A stretch of DNA of 64,000 nucleotides from an uncultured Lachnospiraceae bacterium (GCA_947591155.1 CANQDA010000007.1:51292-115291), one strand, 5' to 3'. Positions 35,938-45,486 are shown, counted from the stretch's first letter. Numbers and translations are program-made. The notes: generated by a model not told the origin, from the sequence alone.

Positions 35938-37224
35938 ATGAAAAAGGCGTACAGGGAAATGACGAGAGAGGAGCTTCTGAGAGAGCAGGCCGCGCTGGAG
36001 GCCAAATTTCAGGAGGTCAAGGCAAAGGGACTGAAGCTTGACATGTCCAGGGGAAAGCCGTCGAAAGCGCAGCTTGATCTGGCGAACGGCATGATGGACG
36101 TGCTGAACAGCGATTCCGACATGAATTGCGAGGCGGGAGTCGACTGCAGGAACTACGGCATCATGGACGGGATCCCGGAGGCGCGGCGTCTGCTCGCGGA
36201 CATGTCCGAGGTGCCGGAGAAGAACATTCTGATCTATGGGAACTCGAGCCTGAATGTGATGTTCGACACGGTGGCGCGCGCGATGTCGATGGGCGTGTGC
36301 GGGCATACGCCGTGGGGAAAGCTCGACAAGGTGAAATTTCTCTGTCCGGTGCCGGGGTATGACAGGCATTTCGGGATCACGCAGTTTTTCGGCATCGAGA
36401 TGATCAACGTGCCGCTCCTTGAGACCGGCCCGGATATGGATATCGTGGAAAAGCTGGTATCTGAGGACGATGCGATCAAGGGAATCTGGTGTGTGCCGAA
36501 GTACTCCAATCCGACGGGTATCTCCTACTCGGACGAGACGGTGCAAAGATTCGCGCATCTGAAGCCGGCGGCCCCGGACTTCCGCATCTTCTGGGACAAC
36601 GCCTACTCGATCCACCATCTCTACGACGACGATCAGGATGTGATCCTGGAGCTTCTGACCGAGTGCGAGAAGGCCGGGAATCCTGATATGGTTTACAAGT
36701 TTATTTCGACCTCGAAGGTGAGCTTCCCGGGGTCGGGTATTGCGGCGATGGCAGCCTCCGAGGCAAATCTTGCGGACGCGAGGAAGGCGATGTTTTACCA
36801 GACGATCGGCCATGATAAGCTGAACCAGCTGCGCCATGTGCGCTTTTTCAAGGATATGGACGGCGTACACGCACATATGAGAAAGCATGCGGCGATCCTG
36901 CGCCCGAAGTTCGAGGCGGTGCTCGATACGCTGGATCAGGAGCTGGGCGGTCTGGAGATCGGCAGCTGGGTGAGACCGAAGGGTGGTTACTTCATCGCGT
37001 TTGACTCCCTGGAAGGCTGCGCGAAGAAGATCGTGGAAAAGTGCAGGGAAGCCGGCGTCGTCATGACGGGCGCGGGCGCGACTTTCCCGTACGGAAAGGA
37101 TCCGAAGGACAGCAACATCCGCATCGCGCCGTCGTTCCCGGAGCCGGACGAACTGAAGATGGCGGCTGAGATCTTTGTGCTCAGCGTAAAGCTGGTCAGT
37201 ATTGAAAAATATTTAGAAGCGTAA
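35938..37224 (+). CDS. PLP-dependent aminotransferase, aspartate-type (group Ic-like)
   Basis: 428 residues, class I fold. The PLP Lys lies in ISTSKVSFPGSG (residue about 260), with the Asn/Asp/Tyr ligand set visible in YSNPTG and WDNAYSIHH. The N-terminal SRGKPSKAQLDLANGMMDVL and NYGIMDGIPEARRL fit the divergent clostridial aspartate aminotransferase group (Pfam Asp_aminotransf) that interconverts aspartate and oxaloacetate. GGAGGAG precedes the ATG. No amino-acid biosynthesis genes adjoin it. Confidence 0.87.
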   Translation: MKKAYREMTREELLREQAALEAKFQEVKAKGLKLDMSRGKPSKAQLDLANGMMDVLNSDSDMNCEAGVDCRNYGIMDGIPEARRLLADMSEVPEKNILIYGNSSLNVMFDTVARAMSMGVCGHTPWGKLDKVKFLCPVPGYDRHFGITQFFGIEMINVPLLETGPDMDIVEKLVSEDDAIKGIWCVPKYSNPTGISYSDETVQRFAHLKPAAPDFRIFWDNAYSIHHLYDDDQDVILELLTECEKAGNPDMVYKFISTSKVSFPGSGIAAMAASEANLADARKAMFYQTIGHDKLNQLRHVRFFKDMDGVHAHMRKHAAILRPKFEAVLDTLDQELGGLEIGSWVRPKGGYFIAFDSLEGCAKKIVEKCREAGVVMTGAGATFPYGKDPKDSNIRIAPSFPEPDELKMAAEIFVLSVKLVSIEKYLEA

Positions 37225-37360
37225 AAACACGGAAATATGGTAATATTCGCAAAAAGAGACAGTTTTTCGCTTGCCCTCTCTTCGCGGACATGGTATGATG
37301 TCTGTGTAGTTTGTTTTACGATTTTGTGAAAGAGAAACAGCAAAAGGAGCGAGTTATAAG

Positions 37361-38794
37361 ATGAAACGGTGCATTATTTGCGGAAATGTGGATGATGACA
37401 ACAGCACAGTATGCAGTATGTGCGGGAATCCTTATGTTGATATGAGCAGACCGGGCCCGGAATCAGAGAAGACGACGGATCCCGCCGCAGAGTCTTCAGA
37501 AGCGACAGAGCCGGAGGAGACCGTGAAGGAGCAGTCGGAAGCGGAGGCGCCGCAGGAGAGTGCGCCGAAGCAGCCGGAGGCGGAAGTATCGCAGGAGAGC
37601 GCGGCAGAGCAGCCGGAGGCAGAAGTGCCGCAGGAGAGTGCGGCAGAGCAGCCGGAAGCGGAAGTACCGCAGGAGAGCGTAGCAGAGCAGCCGGAGGCAA
37701 CCGTGCCGGGTCAGGTCGGACGTCCGGCAGCCGGGAACCGTCCCCGCAGGCCGAGAGGCGGCCCGCAGATCTACGGGCAGGAGGAGCTGATGGCCGCGAA
37801 TCCTGAGTTGTATGCAAATCAGGGCGCGCTTCGCAGGGATGTTCCGCCGAGATCTGGTTCGATGCAGGATGGCATGGGGTATCCGATGAATCCGGCTTCG
37901 GCAGGAGGCGCAGGCCGTCCGGTGAATCGGATGCCGGCGGGCACAGGCCGTCCGATGGGGCAGATGCCGGGTGGGCCGGGGCGTCCTTCGGGACAGGATT
38001 TCCTCTCAAAGCGTGTGATGGAGATCGCCCGGAAGGCGCTGAGATCCCCGCTTTTCCTTTTGATCGCGCTCTTGAACACCGCGCATGTGGCGGCTTCGAT
38101 CGCGGCGATCTTTCTGGGAGAGCTGAATTATTCGCAGGTCGTTCGCCTGCTGAACGAGTCGAATCTCCCGCGGCAGGCGTCCGGATATGTGAACACGGTG
38201 ACGGCGTTTTTGCAGAAGCTGGATTCCAGCGCGGATCTTGGCATGATCATTACGAACATTGCGCTGCACATTCCGGCGATTCTGTTCTGCCTTGGCCTGT
38301 GGCTGATCTTTATCACAGCGATGGCCGCACGGGAGAGAATGTCCGGCGTGGGATTTGGGTTCGCGAAGGCGGCCATTATTATCCGCATGATCGTTGCCGG
38401 TCTCGCGATGCTGGCGGTCCTGGTCGCTATGGTGACGCTTGTGATCGCTGCCTGGGCGTCCGGGGATAAGACGATCGTCATCATGACGGTGATCATGCTC
38501 GTTCTCTCGATCGTCATCATTATGATGATCATTATGTACTATTTCTCGTACATCGGAACGCTGAAGACCTGCAGGCTGAACGCCGATACGGGTGAGAGCT
38601 ACGGAAAGCCTTCGAAATATCTTGCGGTACTGCTCATCATACTGGCGCTGCCGGGCATTGTCGGGCTGCTCTCGGGCATCGTGAATATGGAGATCTCCAA
38701 TATTGTCGGTTCCGTGGCAGAGATGGCCTGGATGATCCTCTTCGCGGTGTGGATCTTCCTGTACAGGGGAAAGATGGGCGAACTGGAGGAATAG
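37361..38794 (+). CDS. Zinc-ribbon membrane protein with 13-residue Pro/Glu repeats
   Basis: 477 residues. N-terminal zinc ribbon (CIICG then CSMCG), then a low-complexity region with about five imperfect 13-residue repeats of the form EAEVPQESAAEQP (about residues 60-120, DNA 37535-37700), a Gly/Pro/Arg/Met-rich stretch, and a C-terminal part with four to five membrane helices. Zinc-ribbon-plus-membrane proteins of this type are common in Clostridia and of unknown function. AAGGAG lies ten bases before the ATG. Confidence 0.75.
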   Translation: MKRCIICGNVDDDNSTVCSMCGNPYVDMSRPGPESEKTTDPAAESSEATEPEETVKEQSEAEAPQESAPKQPEAEVSQESAAEQPEAEVPQESAAEQPEAEVPQESVAEQPEATVPGQVGRPAAGNRPRRPRGGPQIYGQEELMAANPELYANQGALRRDVPPRSGSMQDGMGYPMNPASAGGAGRPVNRMPAGTGRPMGQMPGGPGRPSGQDFLSKRVMEIARKALRSPLFLLIALLNTAHVAASIAAIFLGELNYSQVVRLLNESNLPRQASGYVNTVTAFLQKLDSSADLGMIITNIALHIPAILFCLGLWLIFITAMAARERMSGVGFGFAKAAIIIRMIVAGLAMLAVLVAMVTLVIAAWASGDKTIVIMTVIMLVLSIVIIMMIIMYYFSYIGTLKTCRLNADTGESYGKPSKYLAVLLIILALPGIVGLLSGIVNMEISNIVGSVAEMAWMILFAVWIFLYRGKMGELEE

Positions 38795-38846
38795 GACTGC
38801 CAAGACTGTCACAGAAAAAAGTTTTTCGGATATGAAATGAACCATC

Positions 38847-38888
38847 GCGGTCGCTGTTTTCTTTCTTGACAGCGGCCGCTGTTTTTAT
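38847..38888 (+). terminator. Terminator after the zinc-ribbon protein gene
   Basis: GCGGTCGCTG (38847-38856) pairs with CAGCGGCCGC (38870-38879, one G-U), then TGTTTTT. Confidence 0.85.
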
Positions 38889-38892
38889 GGTA

Positions 38893-38921
38893 TTGACTTT
38901 AGTATGATAAACTGATAATAT
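38893..38921 (+). promoter_or_regulatory. Promoter of the amino-acid ABC transporter operon
   Basis: TTGACT at 38893-38898, a 17-bp spacer and TAATAT at 38916-38921, 43 bases upstream of the substrate-binding protein start. Confidence 0.65.
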
Positions 38922-38963
38922 AGTGAAGCAGACTTGGAAAATTCACTTTGAGGAGGAACTATT

Positions 38964-39800
38964 ATGAAAAAGAAACTGATTGCGCTTTTGGTGTCGGCGG
39001 CGATGCTTTCCCTGACGCTGTGCAGCGGCGTGCTTGCGGAGGACAGTGAGAGCGATCTCGCTTATGTGCAGGAAAAGGGAACGCTGGTGGTAGGTATCAC
39101 GAACTTCGAGCCGATGGACTATCTGGACGAGAACGGCGAGTGGATCGGCTTTGACGCTGACATGGCGAAGGCGTTTGCCGAGTCTCTCGGCGTGGATGTG
39201 GAGTTTGTGGAGATCGACTGGGACAACAAGATCCTGGAGCTGGACGGCAAGACGATCGATTGTGTCTGGAACGGCATGACACTGACGGACGAAGTGACCA
39301 GCGCGATGGAGTGCTCGAATGCGTACTGCAAGAACGCGCAGATCGTAGTTATACCGGCTACTGTTTCTACCGATTATCAGAGCGCGGACGATCTTGCTGA
39401 CCTCAGCTTTGCGGCGGAGGCAGGCAGCGCGGGTGAGGCGGTGCTGAATGATCTGGGACTGAACGTGACGCCGGTGAAGGCGCAGACGGACGCTCTGATG
39501 GAGGTTTCCGCAGGCACATCCGACGCGGCGGTGATCGATTCCCTGATGGCGGCGGCTATGGTCGGCGAGGGTACAAGCTATGAGGACCTGACGACGTCGA
39601 TCGAGCTGAGTAGTGAGGAGTACGGCGTAGGCTTCCGCAAGGGTTCCGACCTTGCCGAAGAGCTGAACAAGTTCTTTGAGGAGAGCTTCCAGAGCGGCGA
39701 GACGATGAAGGTTGCGGAGACGTACGGTCTGCAGCTTGCGGTCATCGGAGACGACGCGGAAGCGGAGACCGAGAGCGAGACAGAGGCGCTTACCGAGTAA
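38964..39800 (+). CDS. Polar amino-acid ABC transporter substrate-binding protein
   Basis: 278 residues. Sec signal peptide (MKKKLIALLVSAAMLSLTLCSG, a possible lipobox LTLC), then a type II solute-binding fold with the SBP_bac_3 pattern GTLVVGITNFEPMDYLDENGEWIGFDAD (in pieces) and a Glu/Thr-rich tail. AGGAGG precedes the start. It delivers a polar amino acid to the permease encoded next; which one cannot be read. First gene of a three-gene operon (a terminator-like hairpin at 39825-39858 follows it, suggesting tuned expression of the later genes). Confidence 0.9.
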   Translation: MKKKLIALLVSAAMLSLTLCSGVLAEDSESDLAYVQEKGTLVVGITNFEPMDYLDENGEWIGFDADMAKAFAESLGVDVEFVEIDWDNKILELDGKTIDCVWNGMTLTDEVTSAMECSNAYCKNAQIVVIPATVSTDYQSADDLADLSFAAEAGSAGEAVLNDLGLNVTPVKAQTDALMEVSAGTSDAAVIDSLMAAAMVGEGTSYEDLTTSIELSSEEYGVGFRKGSDLAEELNKFFEESFQSGETMKVAETYGLQLAVIGDDAEAETESETEALTE

Positions 39801-39824
39801 TCCTGAGTAATATTCTTGTTGCGG

Positions 39825-39858
39825 AAAAAGGGCTGTTGGCATTGCAACGGCCCTTTTT
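39825..39858 (+). terminator. Hairpin/terminator after the substrate-binding protein gene
   Basis: AAAAAGGGC (39825-39833) pairs with GCCCTTTTT (39850-39858), with GTTG/CAAC inside. Read-through to the permease would allow more binding protein than permease to be made, as often seen in ABC operons. Confidence 0.75.
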
Positions 39859-39915
39859 ATGCACAGACCCGCGAGAGGAAAAATTTGCTGCTGTCGCAGC
39901 ACGCGGGTCGCGCAG

Positions 39916-39941
39916 CGAGTAGGGGAAATCCGCCCTACTCG
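39916..39941. repeat. Small hairpin in the substrate-binding-protein to permease gap
   Basis: CGAGTAGGG (39916-39924) pairs with CCCTACTCG (39933-39941), overlapping GAAATCC/GGATTTC sequence nearby. The 234-base gap holds no gene; GCCGTGC sequence (39983-39989) recalls the dispersed repeat but the copy is weak. Confidence 0.4.
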
Positions 39942-40034
39942 ATGCATATAGGATTTCGGAGATTTTCCGTGCCATAAAGTGCGCCGTGCAGAAGAGGAAG
40001 ACGCGCGGTTCATGCAGTGGAAAAGGAGAGTATT

Positions 40035-40721
40035 ATGGAACTATTTATGGAGCAGCTTCCTATCGTGGTCCGTTCTCTGAACGTGGGATTTCTGCAGACA
40101 CTGAAACTGTTTTTTGTGACCCTCATCGGGGCGTTCCCTCTTGGGCTGATCATCGCGTTCGGCTCCATGTCGCGCTTCAAGCCCCTGAGCTTTTTCACGC
40201 GGATCATCGTCTGGGTCTTCCGCGGTACGCCGCTGATGATCCAGCTTCTGATCATCTATTATTTTCCGGGACTTGTCCTGCACAATCCCATCTGGGGCGG
40301 AGGCGAGAGCGGCAGATTTCTTGCCGCGTCCGTGTCGTTCATCCTGAATTACGCCTGCTATTTTTCCGAGATCTACCGCGGCGGCATTCAGGGCGTTCCG
40401 ATCGGGCAGGAGGAAGCCGGGCTTGTGCTCGGCATGACAAAGAGCCAGATCTTTTTCAAGGTAACGCTTCTTCAGATGATCAAACGGATCGTTCCGCCGA
40501 TGTCCAACGAGATCATTACGCTGGTAAAGGACACGTCGCTCGCGCGCATCATCGCGCTGCAGGAGATCATCTGGGCGGGTCAGGCGTTTATGAAGGGCTC
40601 CCAGGGAATCTCAGGCGCGATCTGGCCGCTGTTCTTTACCGCGATCTATTACCTTGTATGCAACGGTATTCTGACGCTGCTTCTGGGCGCGCTGGAAAAG
40701 AAACTGGACTATTTCAGATGA
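40035..40721 (+). CDS. Polar amino-acid ABC transporter permease
   Basis: 228 residues from the ATG at 40035 (AAGGAG six bases upstream). HisM/GlnP-type permease: five membrane helices and the EAA loop ([17 protein letters not shown]). The typical N-terminal region [17 protein letters not shown] and [11 protein letters not shown] are present. It works with the binding protein upstream and the ATPase downstream. Confidence 0.93.
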   Translation: MELFMEQLPIVVRSLNVGFLQTLKLFFVTLIGAFPLGLIIAFGSMSRFKPLSFFTRIIVWVFRGTPLMIQLLIIYYFPGLVLHNPIWGGGESGRFLAASVSFILNYACYFSEIYRGGIQGVPIGQEEAGLVLGMTKSQIFFKVTLLQMIKRIVPPMSNEIITLVKDTSLARIIALQEIIWAGQAFMKGSQGISGAIWPLFFTAIYYLVCNGILTLLLGALEKKLDYFR

Positions 40722-40731
40722 GGAGGAAGAC

Positions 40732-41520
40732 ATGCCAATCTTAGAGGTAGAGCATATTTGCAAATCGTTTGACCGCACCGAGGTGTTGAAGGATATCAAT
40801 TTCTCACTGGAAAAAGGGCAGGTCTTATCCATCATCGGTTCCTCCGGAAGCGGAAAGACCACGCTTTTGCGATGCCTGAATTTTCTGGAGCAGCCTGACA
40901 AAGGCGTGATTCGCGTAGACGGAAAAACGCTGTTTGACGACAGCGATCCCGCTACGCTAAGCGAGAGCGCGATCCGCAAAAAGCGGCTGCATTTCGGGCT
41001 GGTGTTCCAGTCGTTTAACCTGTTTCCGCAGTACACGGCACTGAAAAACGTGATGCTCGCGCGCGAGTTGCTTGCAAAGGAGCAGCCGGACTACAAGGCG
41101 CGCAAAAAGGAGATCCACGAGGAGATCCAGGCGCAGGCGCAGGAGCTTTTGACGCAGATGGGTCTTGAGGACCGCATGAACAATTATCCGCATCAGCTTT
41201 CGGGCGGACAGTGTCAGCGTGTGGCGATCGCGCGCGCCCTGGCGCTGCAGCCGGATATCCTCTGCTTTGACGAGCCCACATCGGCCCTTGATCCGGAGCT
41301 GACCGGCGAGGTCATCAAGGTAATGAAGGAGCTCGCGAAGCAGAAAAAGACGATGGTGATCGTCACGCATGAGATGGCGTTTGCCCGTGACGTCTCCGAC
41401 CAGGTCATCTTTATGGACGACGGCTGTGTGGCAGAGTGCGGCGCTCCGGAGGAAGTGTTTGAGCATCCAAAGGAAGAGCGGACGAGGCAGTTTCTCATGC
41501 GTTATACGAACGGGGCATAG
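40732..41520 (+). CDS. Polar amino-acid ABC transporter ATP-binding protein
   Basis: 262 residues. Walker [11 protein letters not shown]-loop in FQSFNLFPQ, signature [15 protein letters not shown], Walker [15 protein letters not shown] and H-loop VTHEM. All catalytic residues are intact. The start lies 10 bases after the permease stop, with GAGGAGG upstream. GlnQ/HisP-type. Confidence 0.96.
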   Translation: MPILEVEHICKSFDRTEVLKDINFSLEKGQVLSIIGSSGSGKTTLLRCLNFLEQPDKGVIRVDGKTLFDDSDPATLSESAIRKKRLHFGLVFQSFNLFPQYTALKNVMLARELLAKEQPDYKARKKEIHEEIQAQAQELLTQMGLEDRMNNYPHQLSGGQCQRVAIARALALQPDILCFDEPTSALDPELTGEVIKVMKELAKQKKTMVIVTHEMAFARDVSDQVIFMDDGCVAECGAPEEVFEHPKEERTRQFLMRYTNGA

Positions 41521-41530
41521 ACGACGAAGG

Positions 41531-41560
41531 ACAGATGGTTTGCGGGCCATCTGTTTTTTT
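41531..41560 (+). terminator. Terminator of the amino-acid ABC operon
   Basis: ACAGATGG (41531-41538) pairs with CCATCTGT (41547-41554), followed by TTTTTT. Confidence 0.85.
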
Positions 41561-41603
41561 GTACAGTAGGAAATTCCTTCGGCATTTCCTACTGTACAAA
41601 AAA
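41555..41603. repeat. Perfect 20-bp inverted repeat
   Basis: Bases 41555-41574 pair perfectly with 41584-41603 around a nine-base loop; the ends are T and A runs, giving a bidirectional terminator shape. It follows the ABC terminator immediately. A second perfect 10-bp stem (41670-41679 with 41682-41691) lies further on. Confidence 0.7.
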
Positions 41604-41703
41604 GCCCTCCAGGCAGGATCGCACTGCGGCGGAGCAGAAGATGTCGCTGACGCGGCCCGCCGCAGGCGGAGAATCTCGCAAGCGAGATTCTATTTAAAAA
41701 AAT

Positions 41704-41732
41704 TTGCAAACTTTTCGATTTGGGTGTACTAT
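41704..41732 (+). promoter_or_regulatory. Promoter of the G3E GTPase pair
   Basis: TTGCAA at 41704-41709, a 17-bp spacer and TACTAT at 41727-41732. I do not see a clear Zur box. Confidence 0.55.
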
Positions 41733-41769
41733 CTTGTTTAGTTAATCATAGTTGGAAGGAAGGATTGCG

Positions 41770-42966
41770 ATGACAAAGGTAGACATTATCTCTGGTTTTC
41801 TCGGAGCAGGCAAGACGACGCTGATCAAAAAGCTGATTCAGGACGTCTTCGCGGGACAGAAGATCGTGCTGATCGAGAATGAGTTTGGCGAGATCGGTAT
41901 CGACGGAGGATTTTTGAAGGACGCCGGAATCAATATCACGGAGATGAATTCCGGCTGCATCTGCTGTTCTCTGGTCGGCGATTTCGGCAAGGCCTTGAAG
42001 GAGGTCACGGAGAAGTTCGCGCCGGATCGAATTATCATCGAGCCGTCCGGGGTCGGCAAGCTCTCCGATGTGCGCAAGGCGGTCGAGGACGCGGCGGAGG
42101 AAGCGGGGCTTGTGCTGAACGCGCTCACGACCGTGGCGGACGCGTCGAAGATCAAGATGTACATGAAGAACTTCGGCGAGTTTTACAACAATCAGATCGA
42201 GAGCGCGGCGACGGTCATCCTGAGCCGCACGCAGAAGCTTTCCGAGGAGAAGCAGCTTCAGGCGGCGGAAATGATCCGCGAGAAGAATCCGAAGGCGGTG
42301 ATCGTCACGACGCCGTGGGACGAGCTGACCGGCGCGCAGATGCTGGGCGCGATGGAGGAGAATGACGTGCTGGCACAGATGCTGCTCGAGGAGGAGCATG
42401 AGCACCATCACCACGACCACGATGAGGAGTGCGGCTGCGGGCATCATCATGACCATGAGGATCACGAGCATCATCACCACGATCATGATGAGCACGATCA
42501 CGAGCATCACCATCATGACCATGATGAAGAGTGTGGCTGTGAGCATCACCATGACCATGAGGATCACGAGCATCACCATCACGACCATGATGAACATGAC
42601 CATGAGCACCACCATCACGATCACGACGGGGAGTGCGACTGCGGACATCATCATGACCATGACGGGCACCACCACCATCACCACGATGCGGATGAGGTGT
42701 TCACGTCCTGGGGACGCGAGACGCCGAAGAAGTATACGAGAGACGAGATTGAGAAGATCCTGAAGACGCTGGAGGAGTCGGAGAAGTACGGCGTAGTGCT
42801 GCGCGCGAAGGGAATGCTGCCGAGTCCGGAGGGCAAATGGCTGCACTTTGACTTTGTGCCGGGCGAGTACGAAATTCGCGAGGGCGCCGCGGACTACACG
42901 GGCAGGCTCTGCGTGATCGGCTCGAAGCTGGACGAGCAGGCGCTCGCAGAGCTGTTCGGATTATGA
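41770..42966 (+). CDS. CobW/G3E GTPase with long His-rich metal-binding insert
   Basis: 398 residues from the ATG at 41770 (AAGGAAGGA upstream). Walker A GFLGAGKTT, the metal-binding GCICCS motif of the CxCC type and the G3E domain, then an insert of about 100 residues (near 210-315) made of His/Asp/Glu repeats with three CGC/CEH/CDC-like cysteine pairs. The C-terminal CobW_C domain follows. Family members such as ZNG1 hand zinc to target enzymes using GTP hydrolysis. The His-rich insert could store or sense zinc, nickel or cobalt. First gene of a two-gene unit. Confidence 0.92.
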   Translation: MTKVDIISGFLGAGKTTLIKKLIQDVFAGQKIVLIENEFGEIGIDGGFLKDAGINITEMNSGCICCSLVGDFGKALKEVTEKFAPDRIIIEPSGVGKLSDVRKAVEDAAEEAGLVLNALTTVADASKIKMYMKNFGEFYNNQIESAATVILSRTQKLSEEKQLQAAEMIREKNPKAVIVTTPWDELTGAQMLGAMEENDVLAQMLLEEEHEHHHHDHDEECGCGHHHDHEDHEHHHHDHDEHDHEHHHHDHDEECGCEHHHDHEDHEHHHHDHDEHDHEHHHHDHDGECDCGHHHDHDGHHHHHHDADEVFTSWGRETPKKYTRDEIEKILKTLEESEKYGVVLRAKGMLPSPEGKWLHFDFVPGEYEIREGAADYTGRLCVIGSKLDEQALAELFGL

Positions 42967-42991
42967 TAAAAAAAGAAAAGAGTGAGTAGAC

Positions 42992-43936
42992 ATGGAACGA
43001 ATCCCCATTTATCTGATTACCGGTTTTCTGGAGAGCGGCAAGACTTCGTTTCTGCGTGACGTGCTCGACGGGGGCGATTTTGACGACGGCAGGCGTGGTC
43101 TTCTGATCCTCTGCGAGGAGGGCGAGGAGGAGTACGACGAGAAGGCGTTGGCGAAGATGAATATCTCGGTGATCTCCGTGGAAGAGGAATCGGAGTTTAA
43201 CGCGGAATTCTTAAAGACCTGTGAGAAGCATTACCGGCCGAAGCGTATCTTTATCGAGATGAACGGAATGTGGGATCCGAAGTGGCTGTTCGGGCCGCAG
43301 ATGCCGTTCAGCATGGACATCGCGCAGGTCATCACGATCATAGACGGAAGCACGTTCCCGACATACCTGACAAACATGCGCAGTATCCTGAGCAACCTGT
43401 TTTTAAATACGGAGATGGCACTGTTCAACCGCTGCACGGAGGACATGGATCTGCATTCGTTTCGCCGCACGGTGCGCGGCCTGAACCCGCGCGCGATGGT
43501 CTATTTCGAGGACGATCAGGGCAATCCGATCGACCCGGGCATGGATCAGCCGCCGTACGACCTGAATGCTCCCGTGATCCAGATCGAGGACATTGACTAC
43601 GGTCTGTGGTATCTGGACGTGTTCGAGTCGAAGGACCGCTATGAGAACAAGAAGGTTCGCTTCCGCGCAAAGGTGATGAAGTCGCGACATTTGCCGGACG
43701 GTACGTTCGTGCCGGGGCGCAACGCGATGACCTGTTGCGCCGATGACATCCGTTTCGTGGGCTGCGTCTGCAAGGCCGCGTTCACGGATCAGCTCAAGTC
43801 CAGACAGTGGATCTACGTGACAGCGAAGGTGCGCTATGAGTACTCGAAGGAGTACGGCGAGGAAGGGCCGGTGCTCTACGCCGAGAATTACGAGCTGACC
43901 GGGCCACCGGAGGAGGATCTGGTGTATTTCAACTAA
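42992..43936 (+). CDS. Second CobW/G3E-type GTPase
   Basis: 314 residues. P-loop GFLESGKTS, with only one Gly between the two conserved ones. There is no CxCC motif (the segment reads IEMNGMW at the corresponding region), so it may not bind metal in the usual manner. The C-terminal half is beta-rich (KVRFRAKVMKSRHLPDG), with a Cys pair AMTCCADD. It lies 25 bases after the His-rich partner, with AGAGTGAG upstream. It is probably a paired metallochaperone or regulator. Confidence 0.85.
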   Translation: MERIPIYLITGFLESGKTSFLRDVLDGGDFDDGRRGLLILCEEGEEEYDEKALAKMNISVISVEEESEFNAEFLKTCEKHYRPKRIFIEMNGMWDPKWLFGPQMPFSMDIAQVITIIDGSTFPTYLTNMRSILSNLFLNTEMALFNRCTEDMDLHSFRRTVRGLNPRAMVYFEDDQGNPIDPGMDQPPYDLNAPVIQIEDIDYGLWYLDVFESKDRYENKKVRFRAKVMKSRHLPDGTFVPGRNAMTCCADDIRFVGCVCKAAFTDQLKSRQWIYVTAKVRYEYSKEYGEEGPVLYAENYELTGPPEEDLVYFN

Positions 43937-43968
43937 CGGTAAGAGATCAAAAGCGAATAACGACAAGG

Positions 43969-44007
43969 AACGCTCTGACGAGGACAATCGCTGGAGCGTT
44001 TTTATTT
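43969..44007 (+). terminator. Terminator after the G3E GTPase pair
   Basis: AACGCTC (43969-43975) pairs with GAGCGTT (43994-44000), then TTTATTTT. Confidence 0.75.
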
Positions 44008-44210
44008 TAAGTTGACAATATTGCCGATCATACGGGTGGGAGCGACTCAATGCATATCCGGTAATAATGAACAAAAAAGCGGGGAATAATTAATGAAAGA
44101 ACTCTTCTATTTATCAGAGAAAAAGGGACAAATTTTGATTGGGAATTTTATTGGAAAGCGTTATTACAAGAAAACTTTGGTGTAAATTTAACCGGAAGGG
44201 AGCGCATGGT

Positions 44211-45212
44211 ATGCGAATTGCGTTTTTTGGGACAAAAGACTACGACAGGATCTGGTTCGAGCCTCTGTCGAAAGGGGAGGAACCGGATTCTTTTGCCTGC
44301 GACATTACTTTCTTTGAGGCAAATCTTAAGCCGGAGACGGCAGTGCTGGCGTCCGGCTACGACGCGGTGTGCGCGTTTGTGAATTCAGATTTGAGCCGTT
44401 CGGTGTTGGAGAAGCTGCGGGAGCTGGATGTGCGGCTGGTGTTGCTGCGCTGCGCCGGATACAACAACGTCGATTTGGAGGCGGCGAAGGAGTGTGGCAT
44501 CACGATCCTGCGCGTGCCGGGCTACAGTCCGCAGGCGGTCGCAGAGCACGCGATGGGACTGGCGCTGATGTCGGTGCGGCGGCTGCACCGTGCCTACACG
44601 AAAGTGCGGATCAACGACTTTTCACTGACGGGACTCTTGGGGCGGAATTTCTATCAGGGGACGGCCGGGATCGTCGGCACCGGCAAGATCGGCAAGGCAA
44701 TGGTGAATATCTGCAGGGGCTTTGGGATGGAGATCATCGCGTACGACAAGTATCAGGACCCGGCGCTGGAGGGAGCCGTCAGTTATGTGGAGCTGGAGGA
44801 GCTGCTGCGCAGGTCCGATCTCGTGTCACTGCACTGTCCGCTGTTTCACGAGACCTACCATATCATCAACCGGGACACGATCGCGCTGATGAAGGACACG
44901 GCGGTGCTTGTGAATACTTCGCGCGGCGGACTGATCGACACGGAGGCGCTTCTGGAGGCGCTGCGCGCCAAGAAGTTCGCGGGCGTCGGACTCGACGTGT
45001 ACGAGCAGGAGACCGGAATGGTCTACGAGGACCTGTCGGACGACATTATCACGAACGAGACGGTGCCGCGGCTGCTGGCCTTCCCGAACGTCGTGATCAC
45101 GTCGCATCAGGGTTTCTTCACGCGCGAGGCGCTGCAGGCGATCGCGGAGACGACGCTTGCGAACGCGCGGGCCTGGGAGCAGGGCTTGCCGCTGGAGAAT
45201 GAAGTGCGGTAA
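44211..45212 (+). CDS. D-2-hydroxyacid dehydrogenase (D-lactate dehydrogenase type)
   Basis: 333 residues from the ATG at 44211 (GGAAGGGAG upstream); the reading frame is open further upstream but lacks an RBS. NAD-binding GTAGIVGTGKIG, catalytic Arg in NTSRGG, Glu in YEQETG and His in TSHQGF. It matches D-lactate dehydrogenases (ldhA-like) that convert pyruvate to D-lactate. The Rossmann core is complete and cytoplasmic. It is followed by a related enzyme at 45487. Confidence 0.9.
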   Translation: MRIAFFGTKDYDRIWFEPLSKGEEPDSFACDITFFEANLKPETAVLASGYDAVCAFVNSDLSRSVLEKLRELDVRLVLLRCAGYNNVDLEAAKECGITILRVPGYSPQAVAEHAMGLALMSVRRLHRAYTKVRINDFSLTGLLGRNFYQGTAGIVGTGKIGKAMVNICRGFGMEIIAYDKYQDPALEGAVSYVELEELLRRSDLVSLHCPLFHETYHIINRDTIALMKDTAVLVNTSRGGLIDTEALLEALRAKKFAGVGLDVYEQETGMVYEDLSDDIITNETVPRLLAFPNVVITSHQGFFTREALQAIAETTLANARAWEQGLPLENEVR

Positions 45213-45271
45213 AATGAAACCAAAAGGCAGCAAAAGTTAGATCAAAACGGAGTTGGCCGTTTATGACACAG

Positions 45272-45329
45272 ACGTGCCTAAGAGAATGTTTTTCTGACGA
45301 GAAATGTTCTCGCGGGCATGTTTTTTTTA
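45272..45329 (+). terminator. Terminator after the first D-hydroxyacid dehydrogenase
   Basis: An outer ACGTGCC (45272-45278)/GGGCATGT stem and an inner GAGAA/TTCTC pair are followed by TTTTTTTT. The rest of the 274-base gap before the next gene is without visible features. Confidence 0.65.
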
Positions 45330-45486
45330 TAAATTTTGTAATTGCCTGTGGAAAGCTGATAATCTTCCTTGTTTTTTTATGGAAAAGAAGGTAAGATATT
45401 CAGGAAAGCAATGTGCCGCGCCGAAGCACATCACAGGGCTTGGGTTGGATACAGCTCAATGAAAGGAACATACAGAAAGGAAGCGC

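Noticed and set aside
42400..42700. Possible CRISPR-like array
   Set aside because: The repeats are imperfect, in frame and encode the His-rich insert; there are no unique spacers.
41746..42846. Open frame with Met/Val repeats opposite the His-rich GTPase
   Set aside because: The Met-Val pattern is just the antisense reading of CAT/CAC repeats coding for His.
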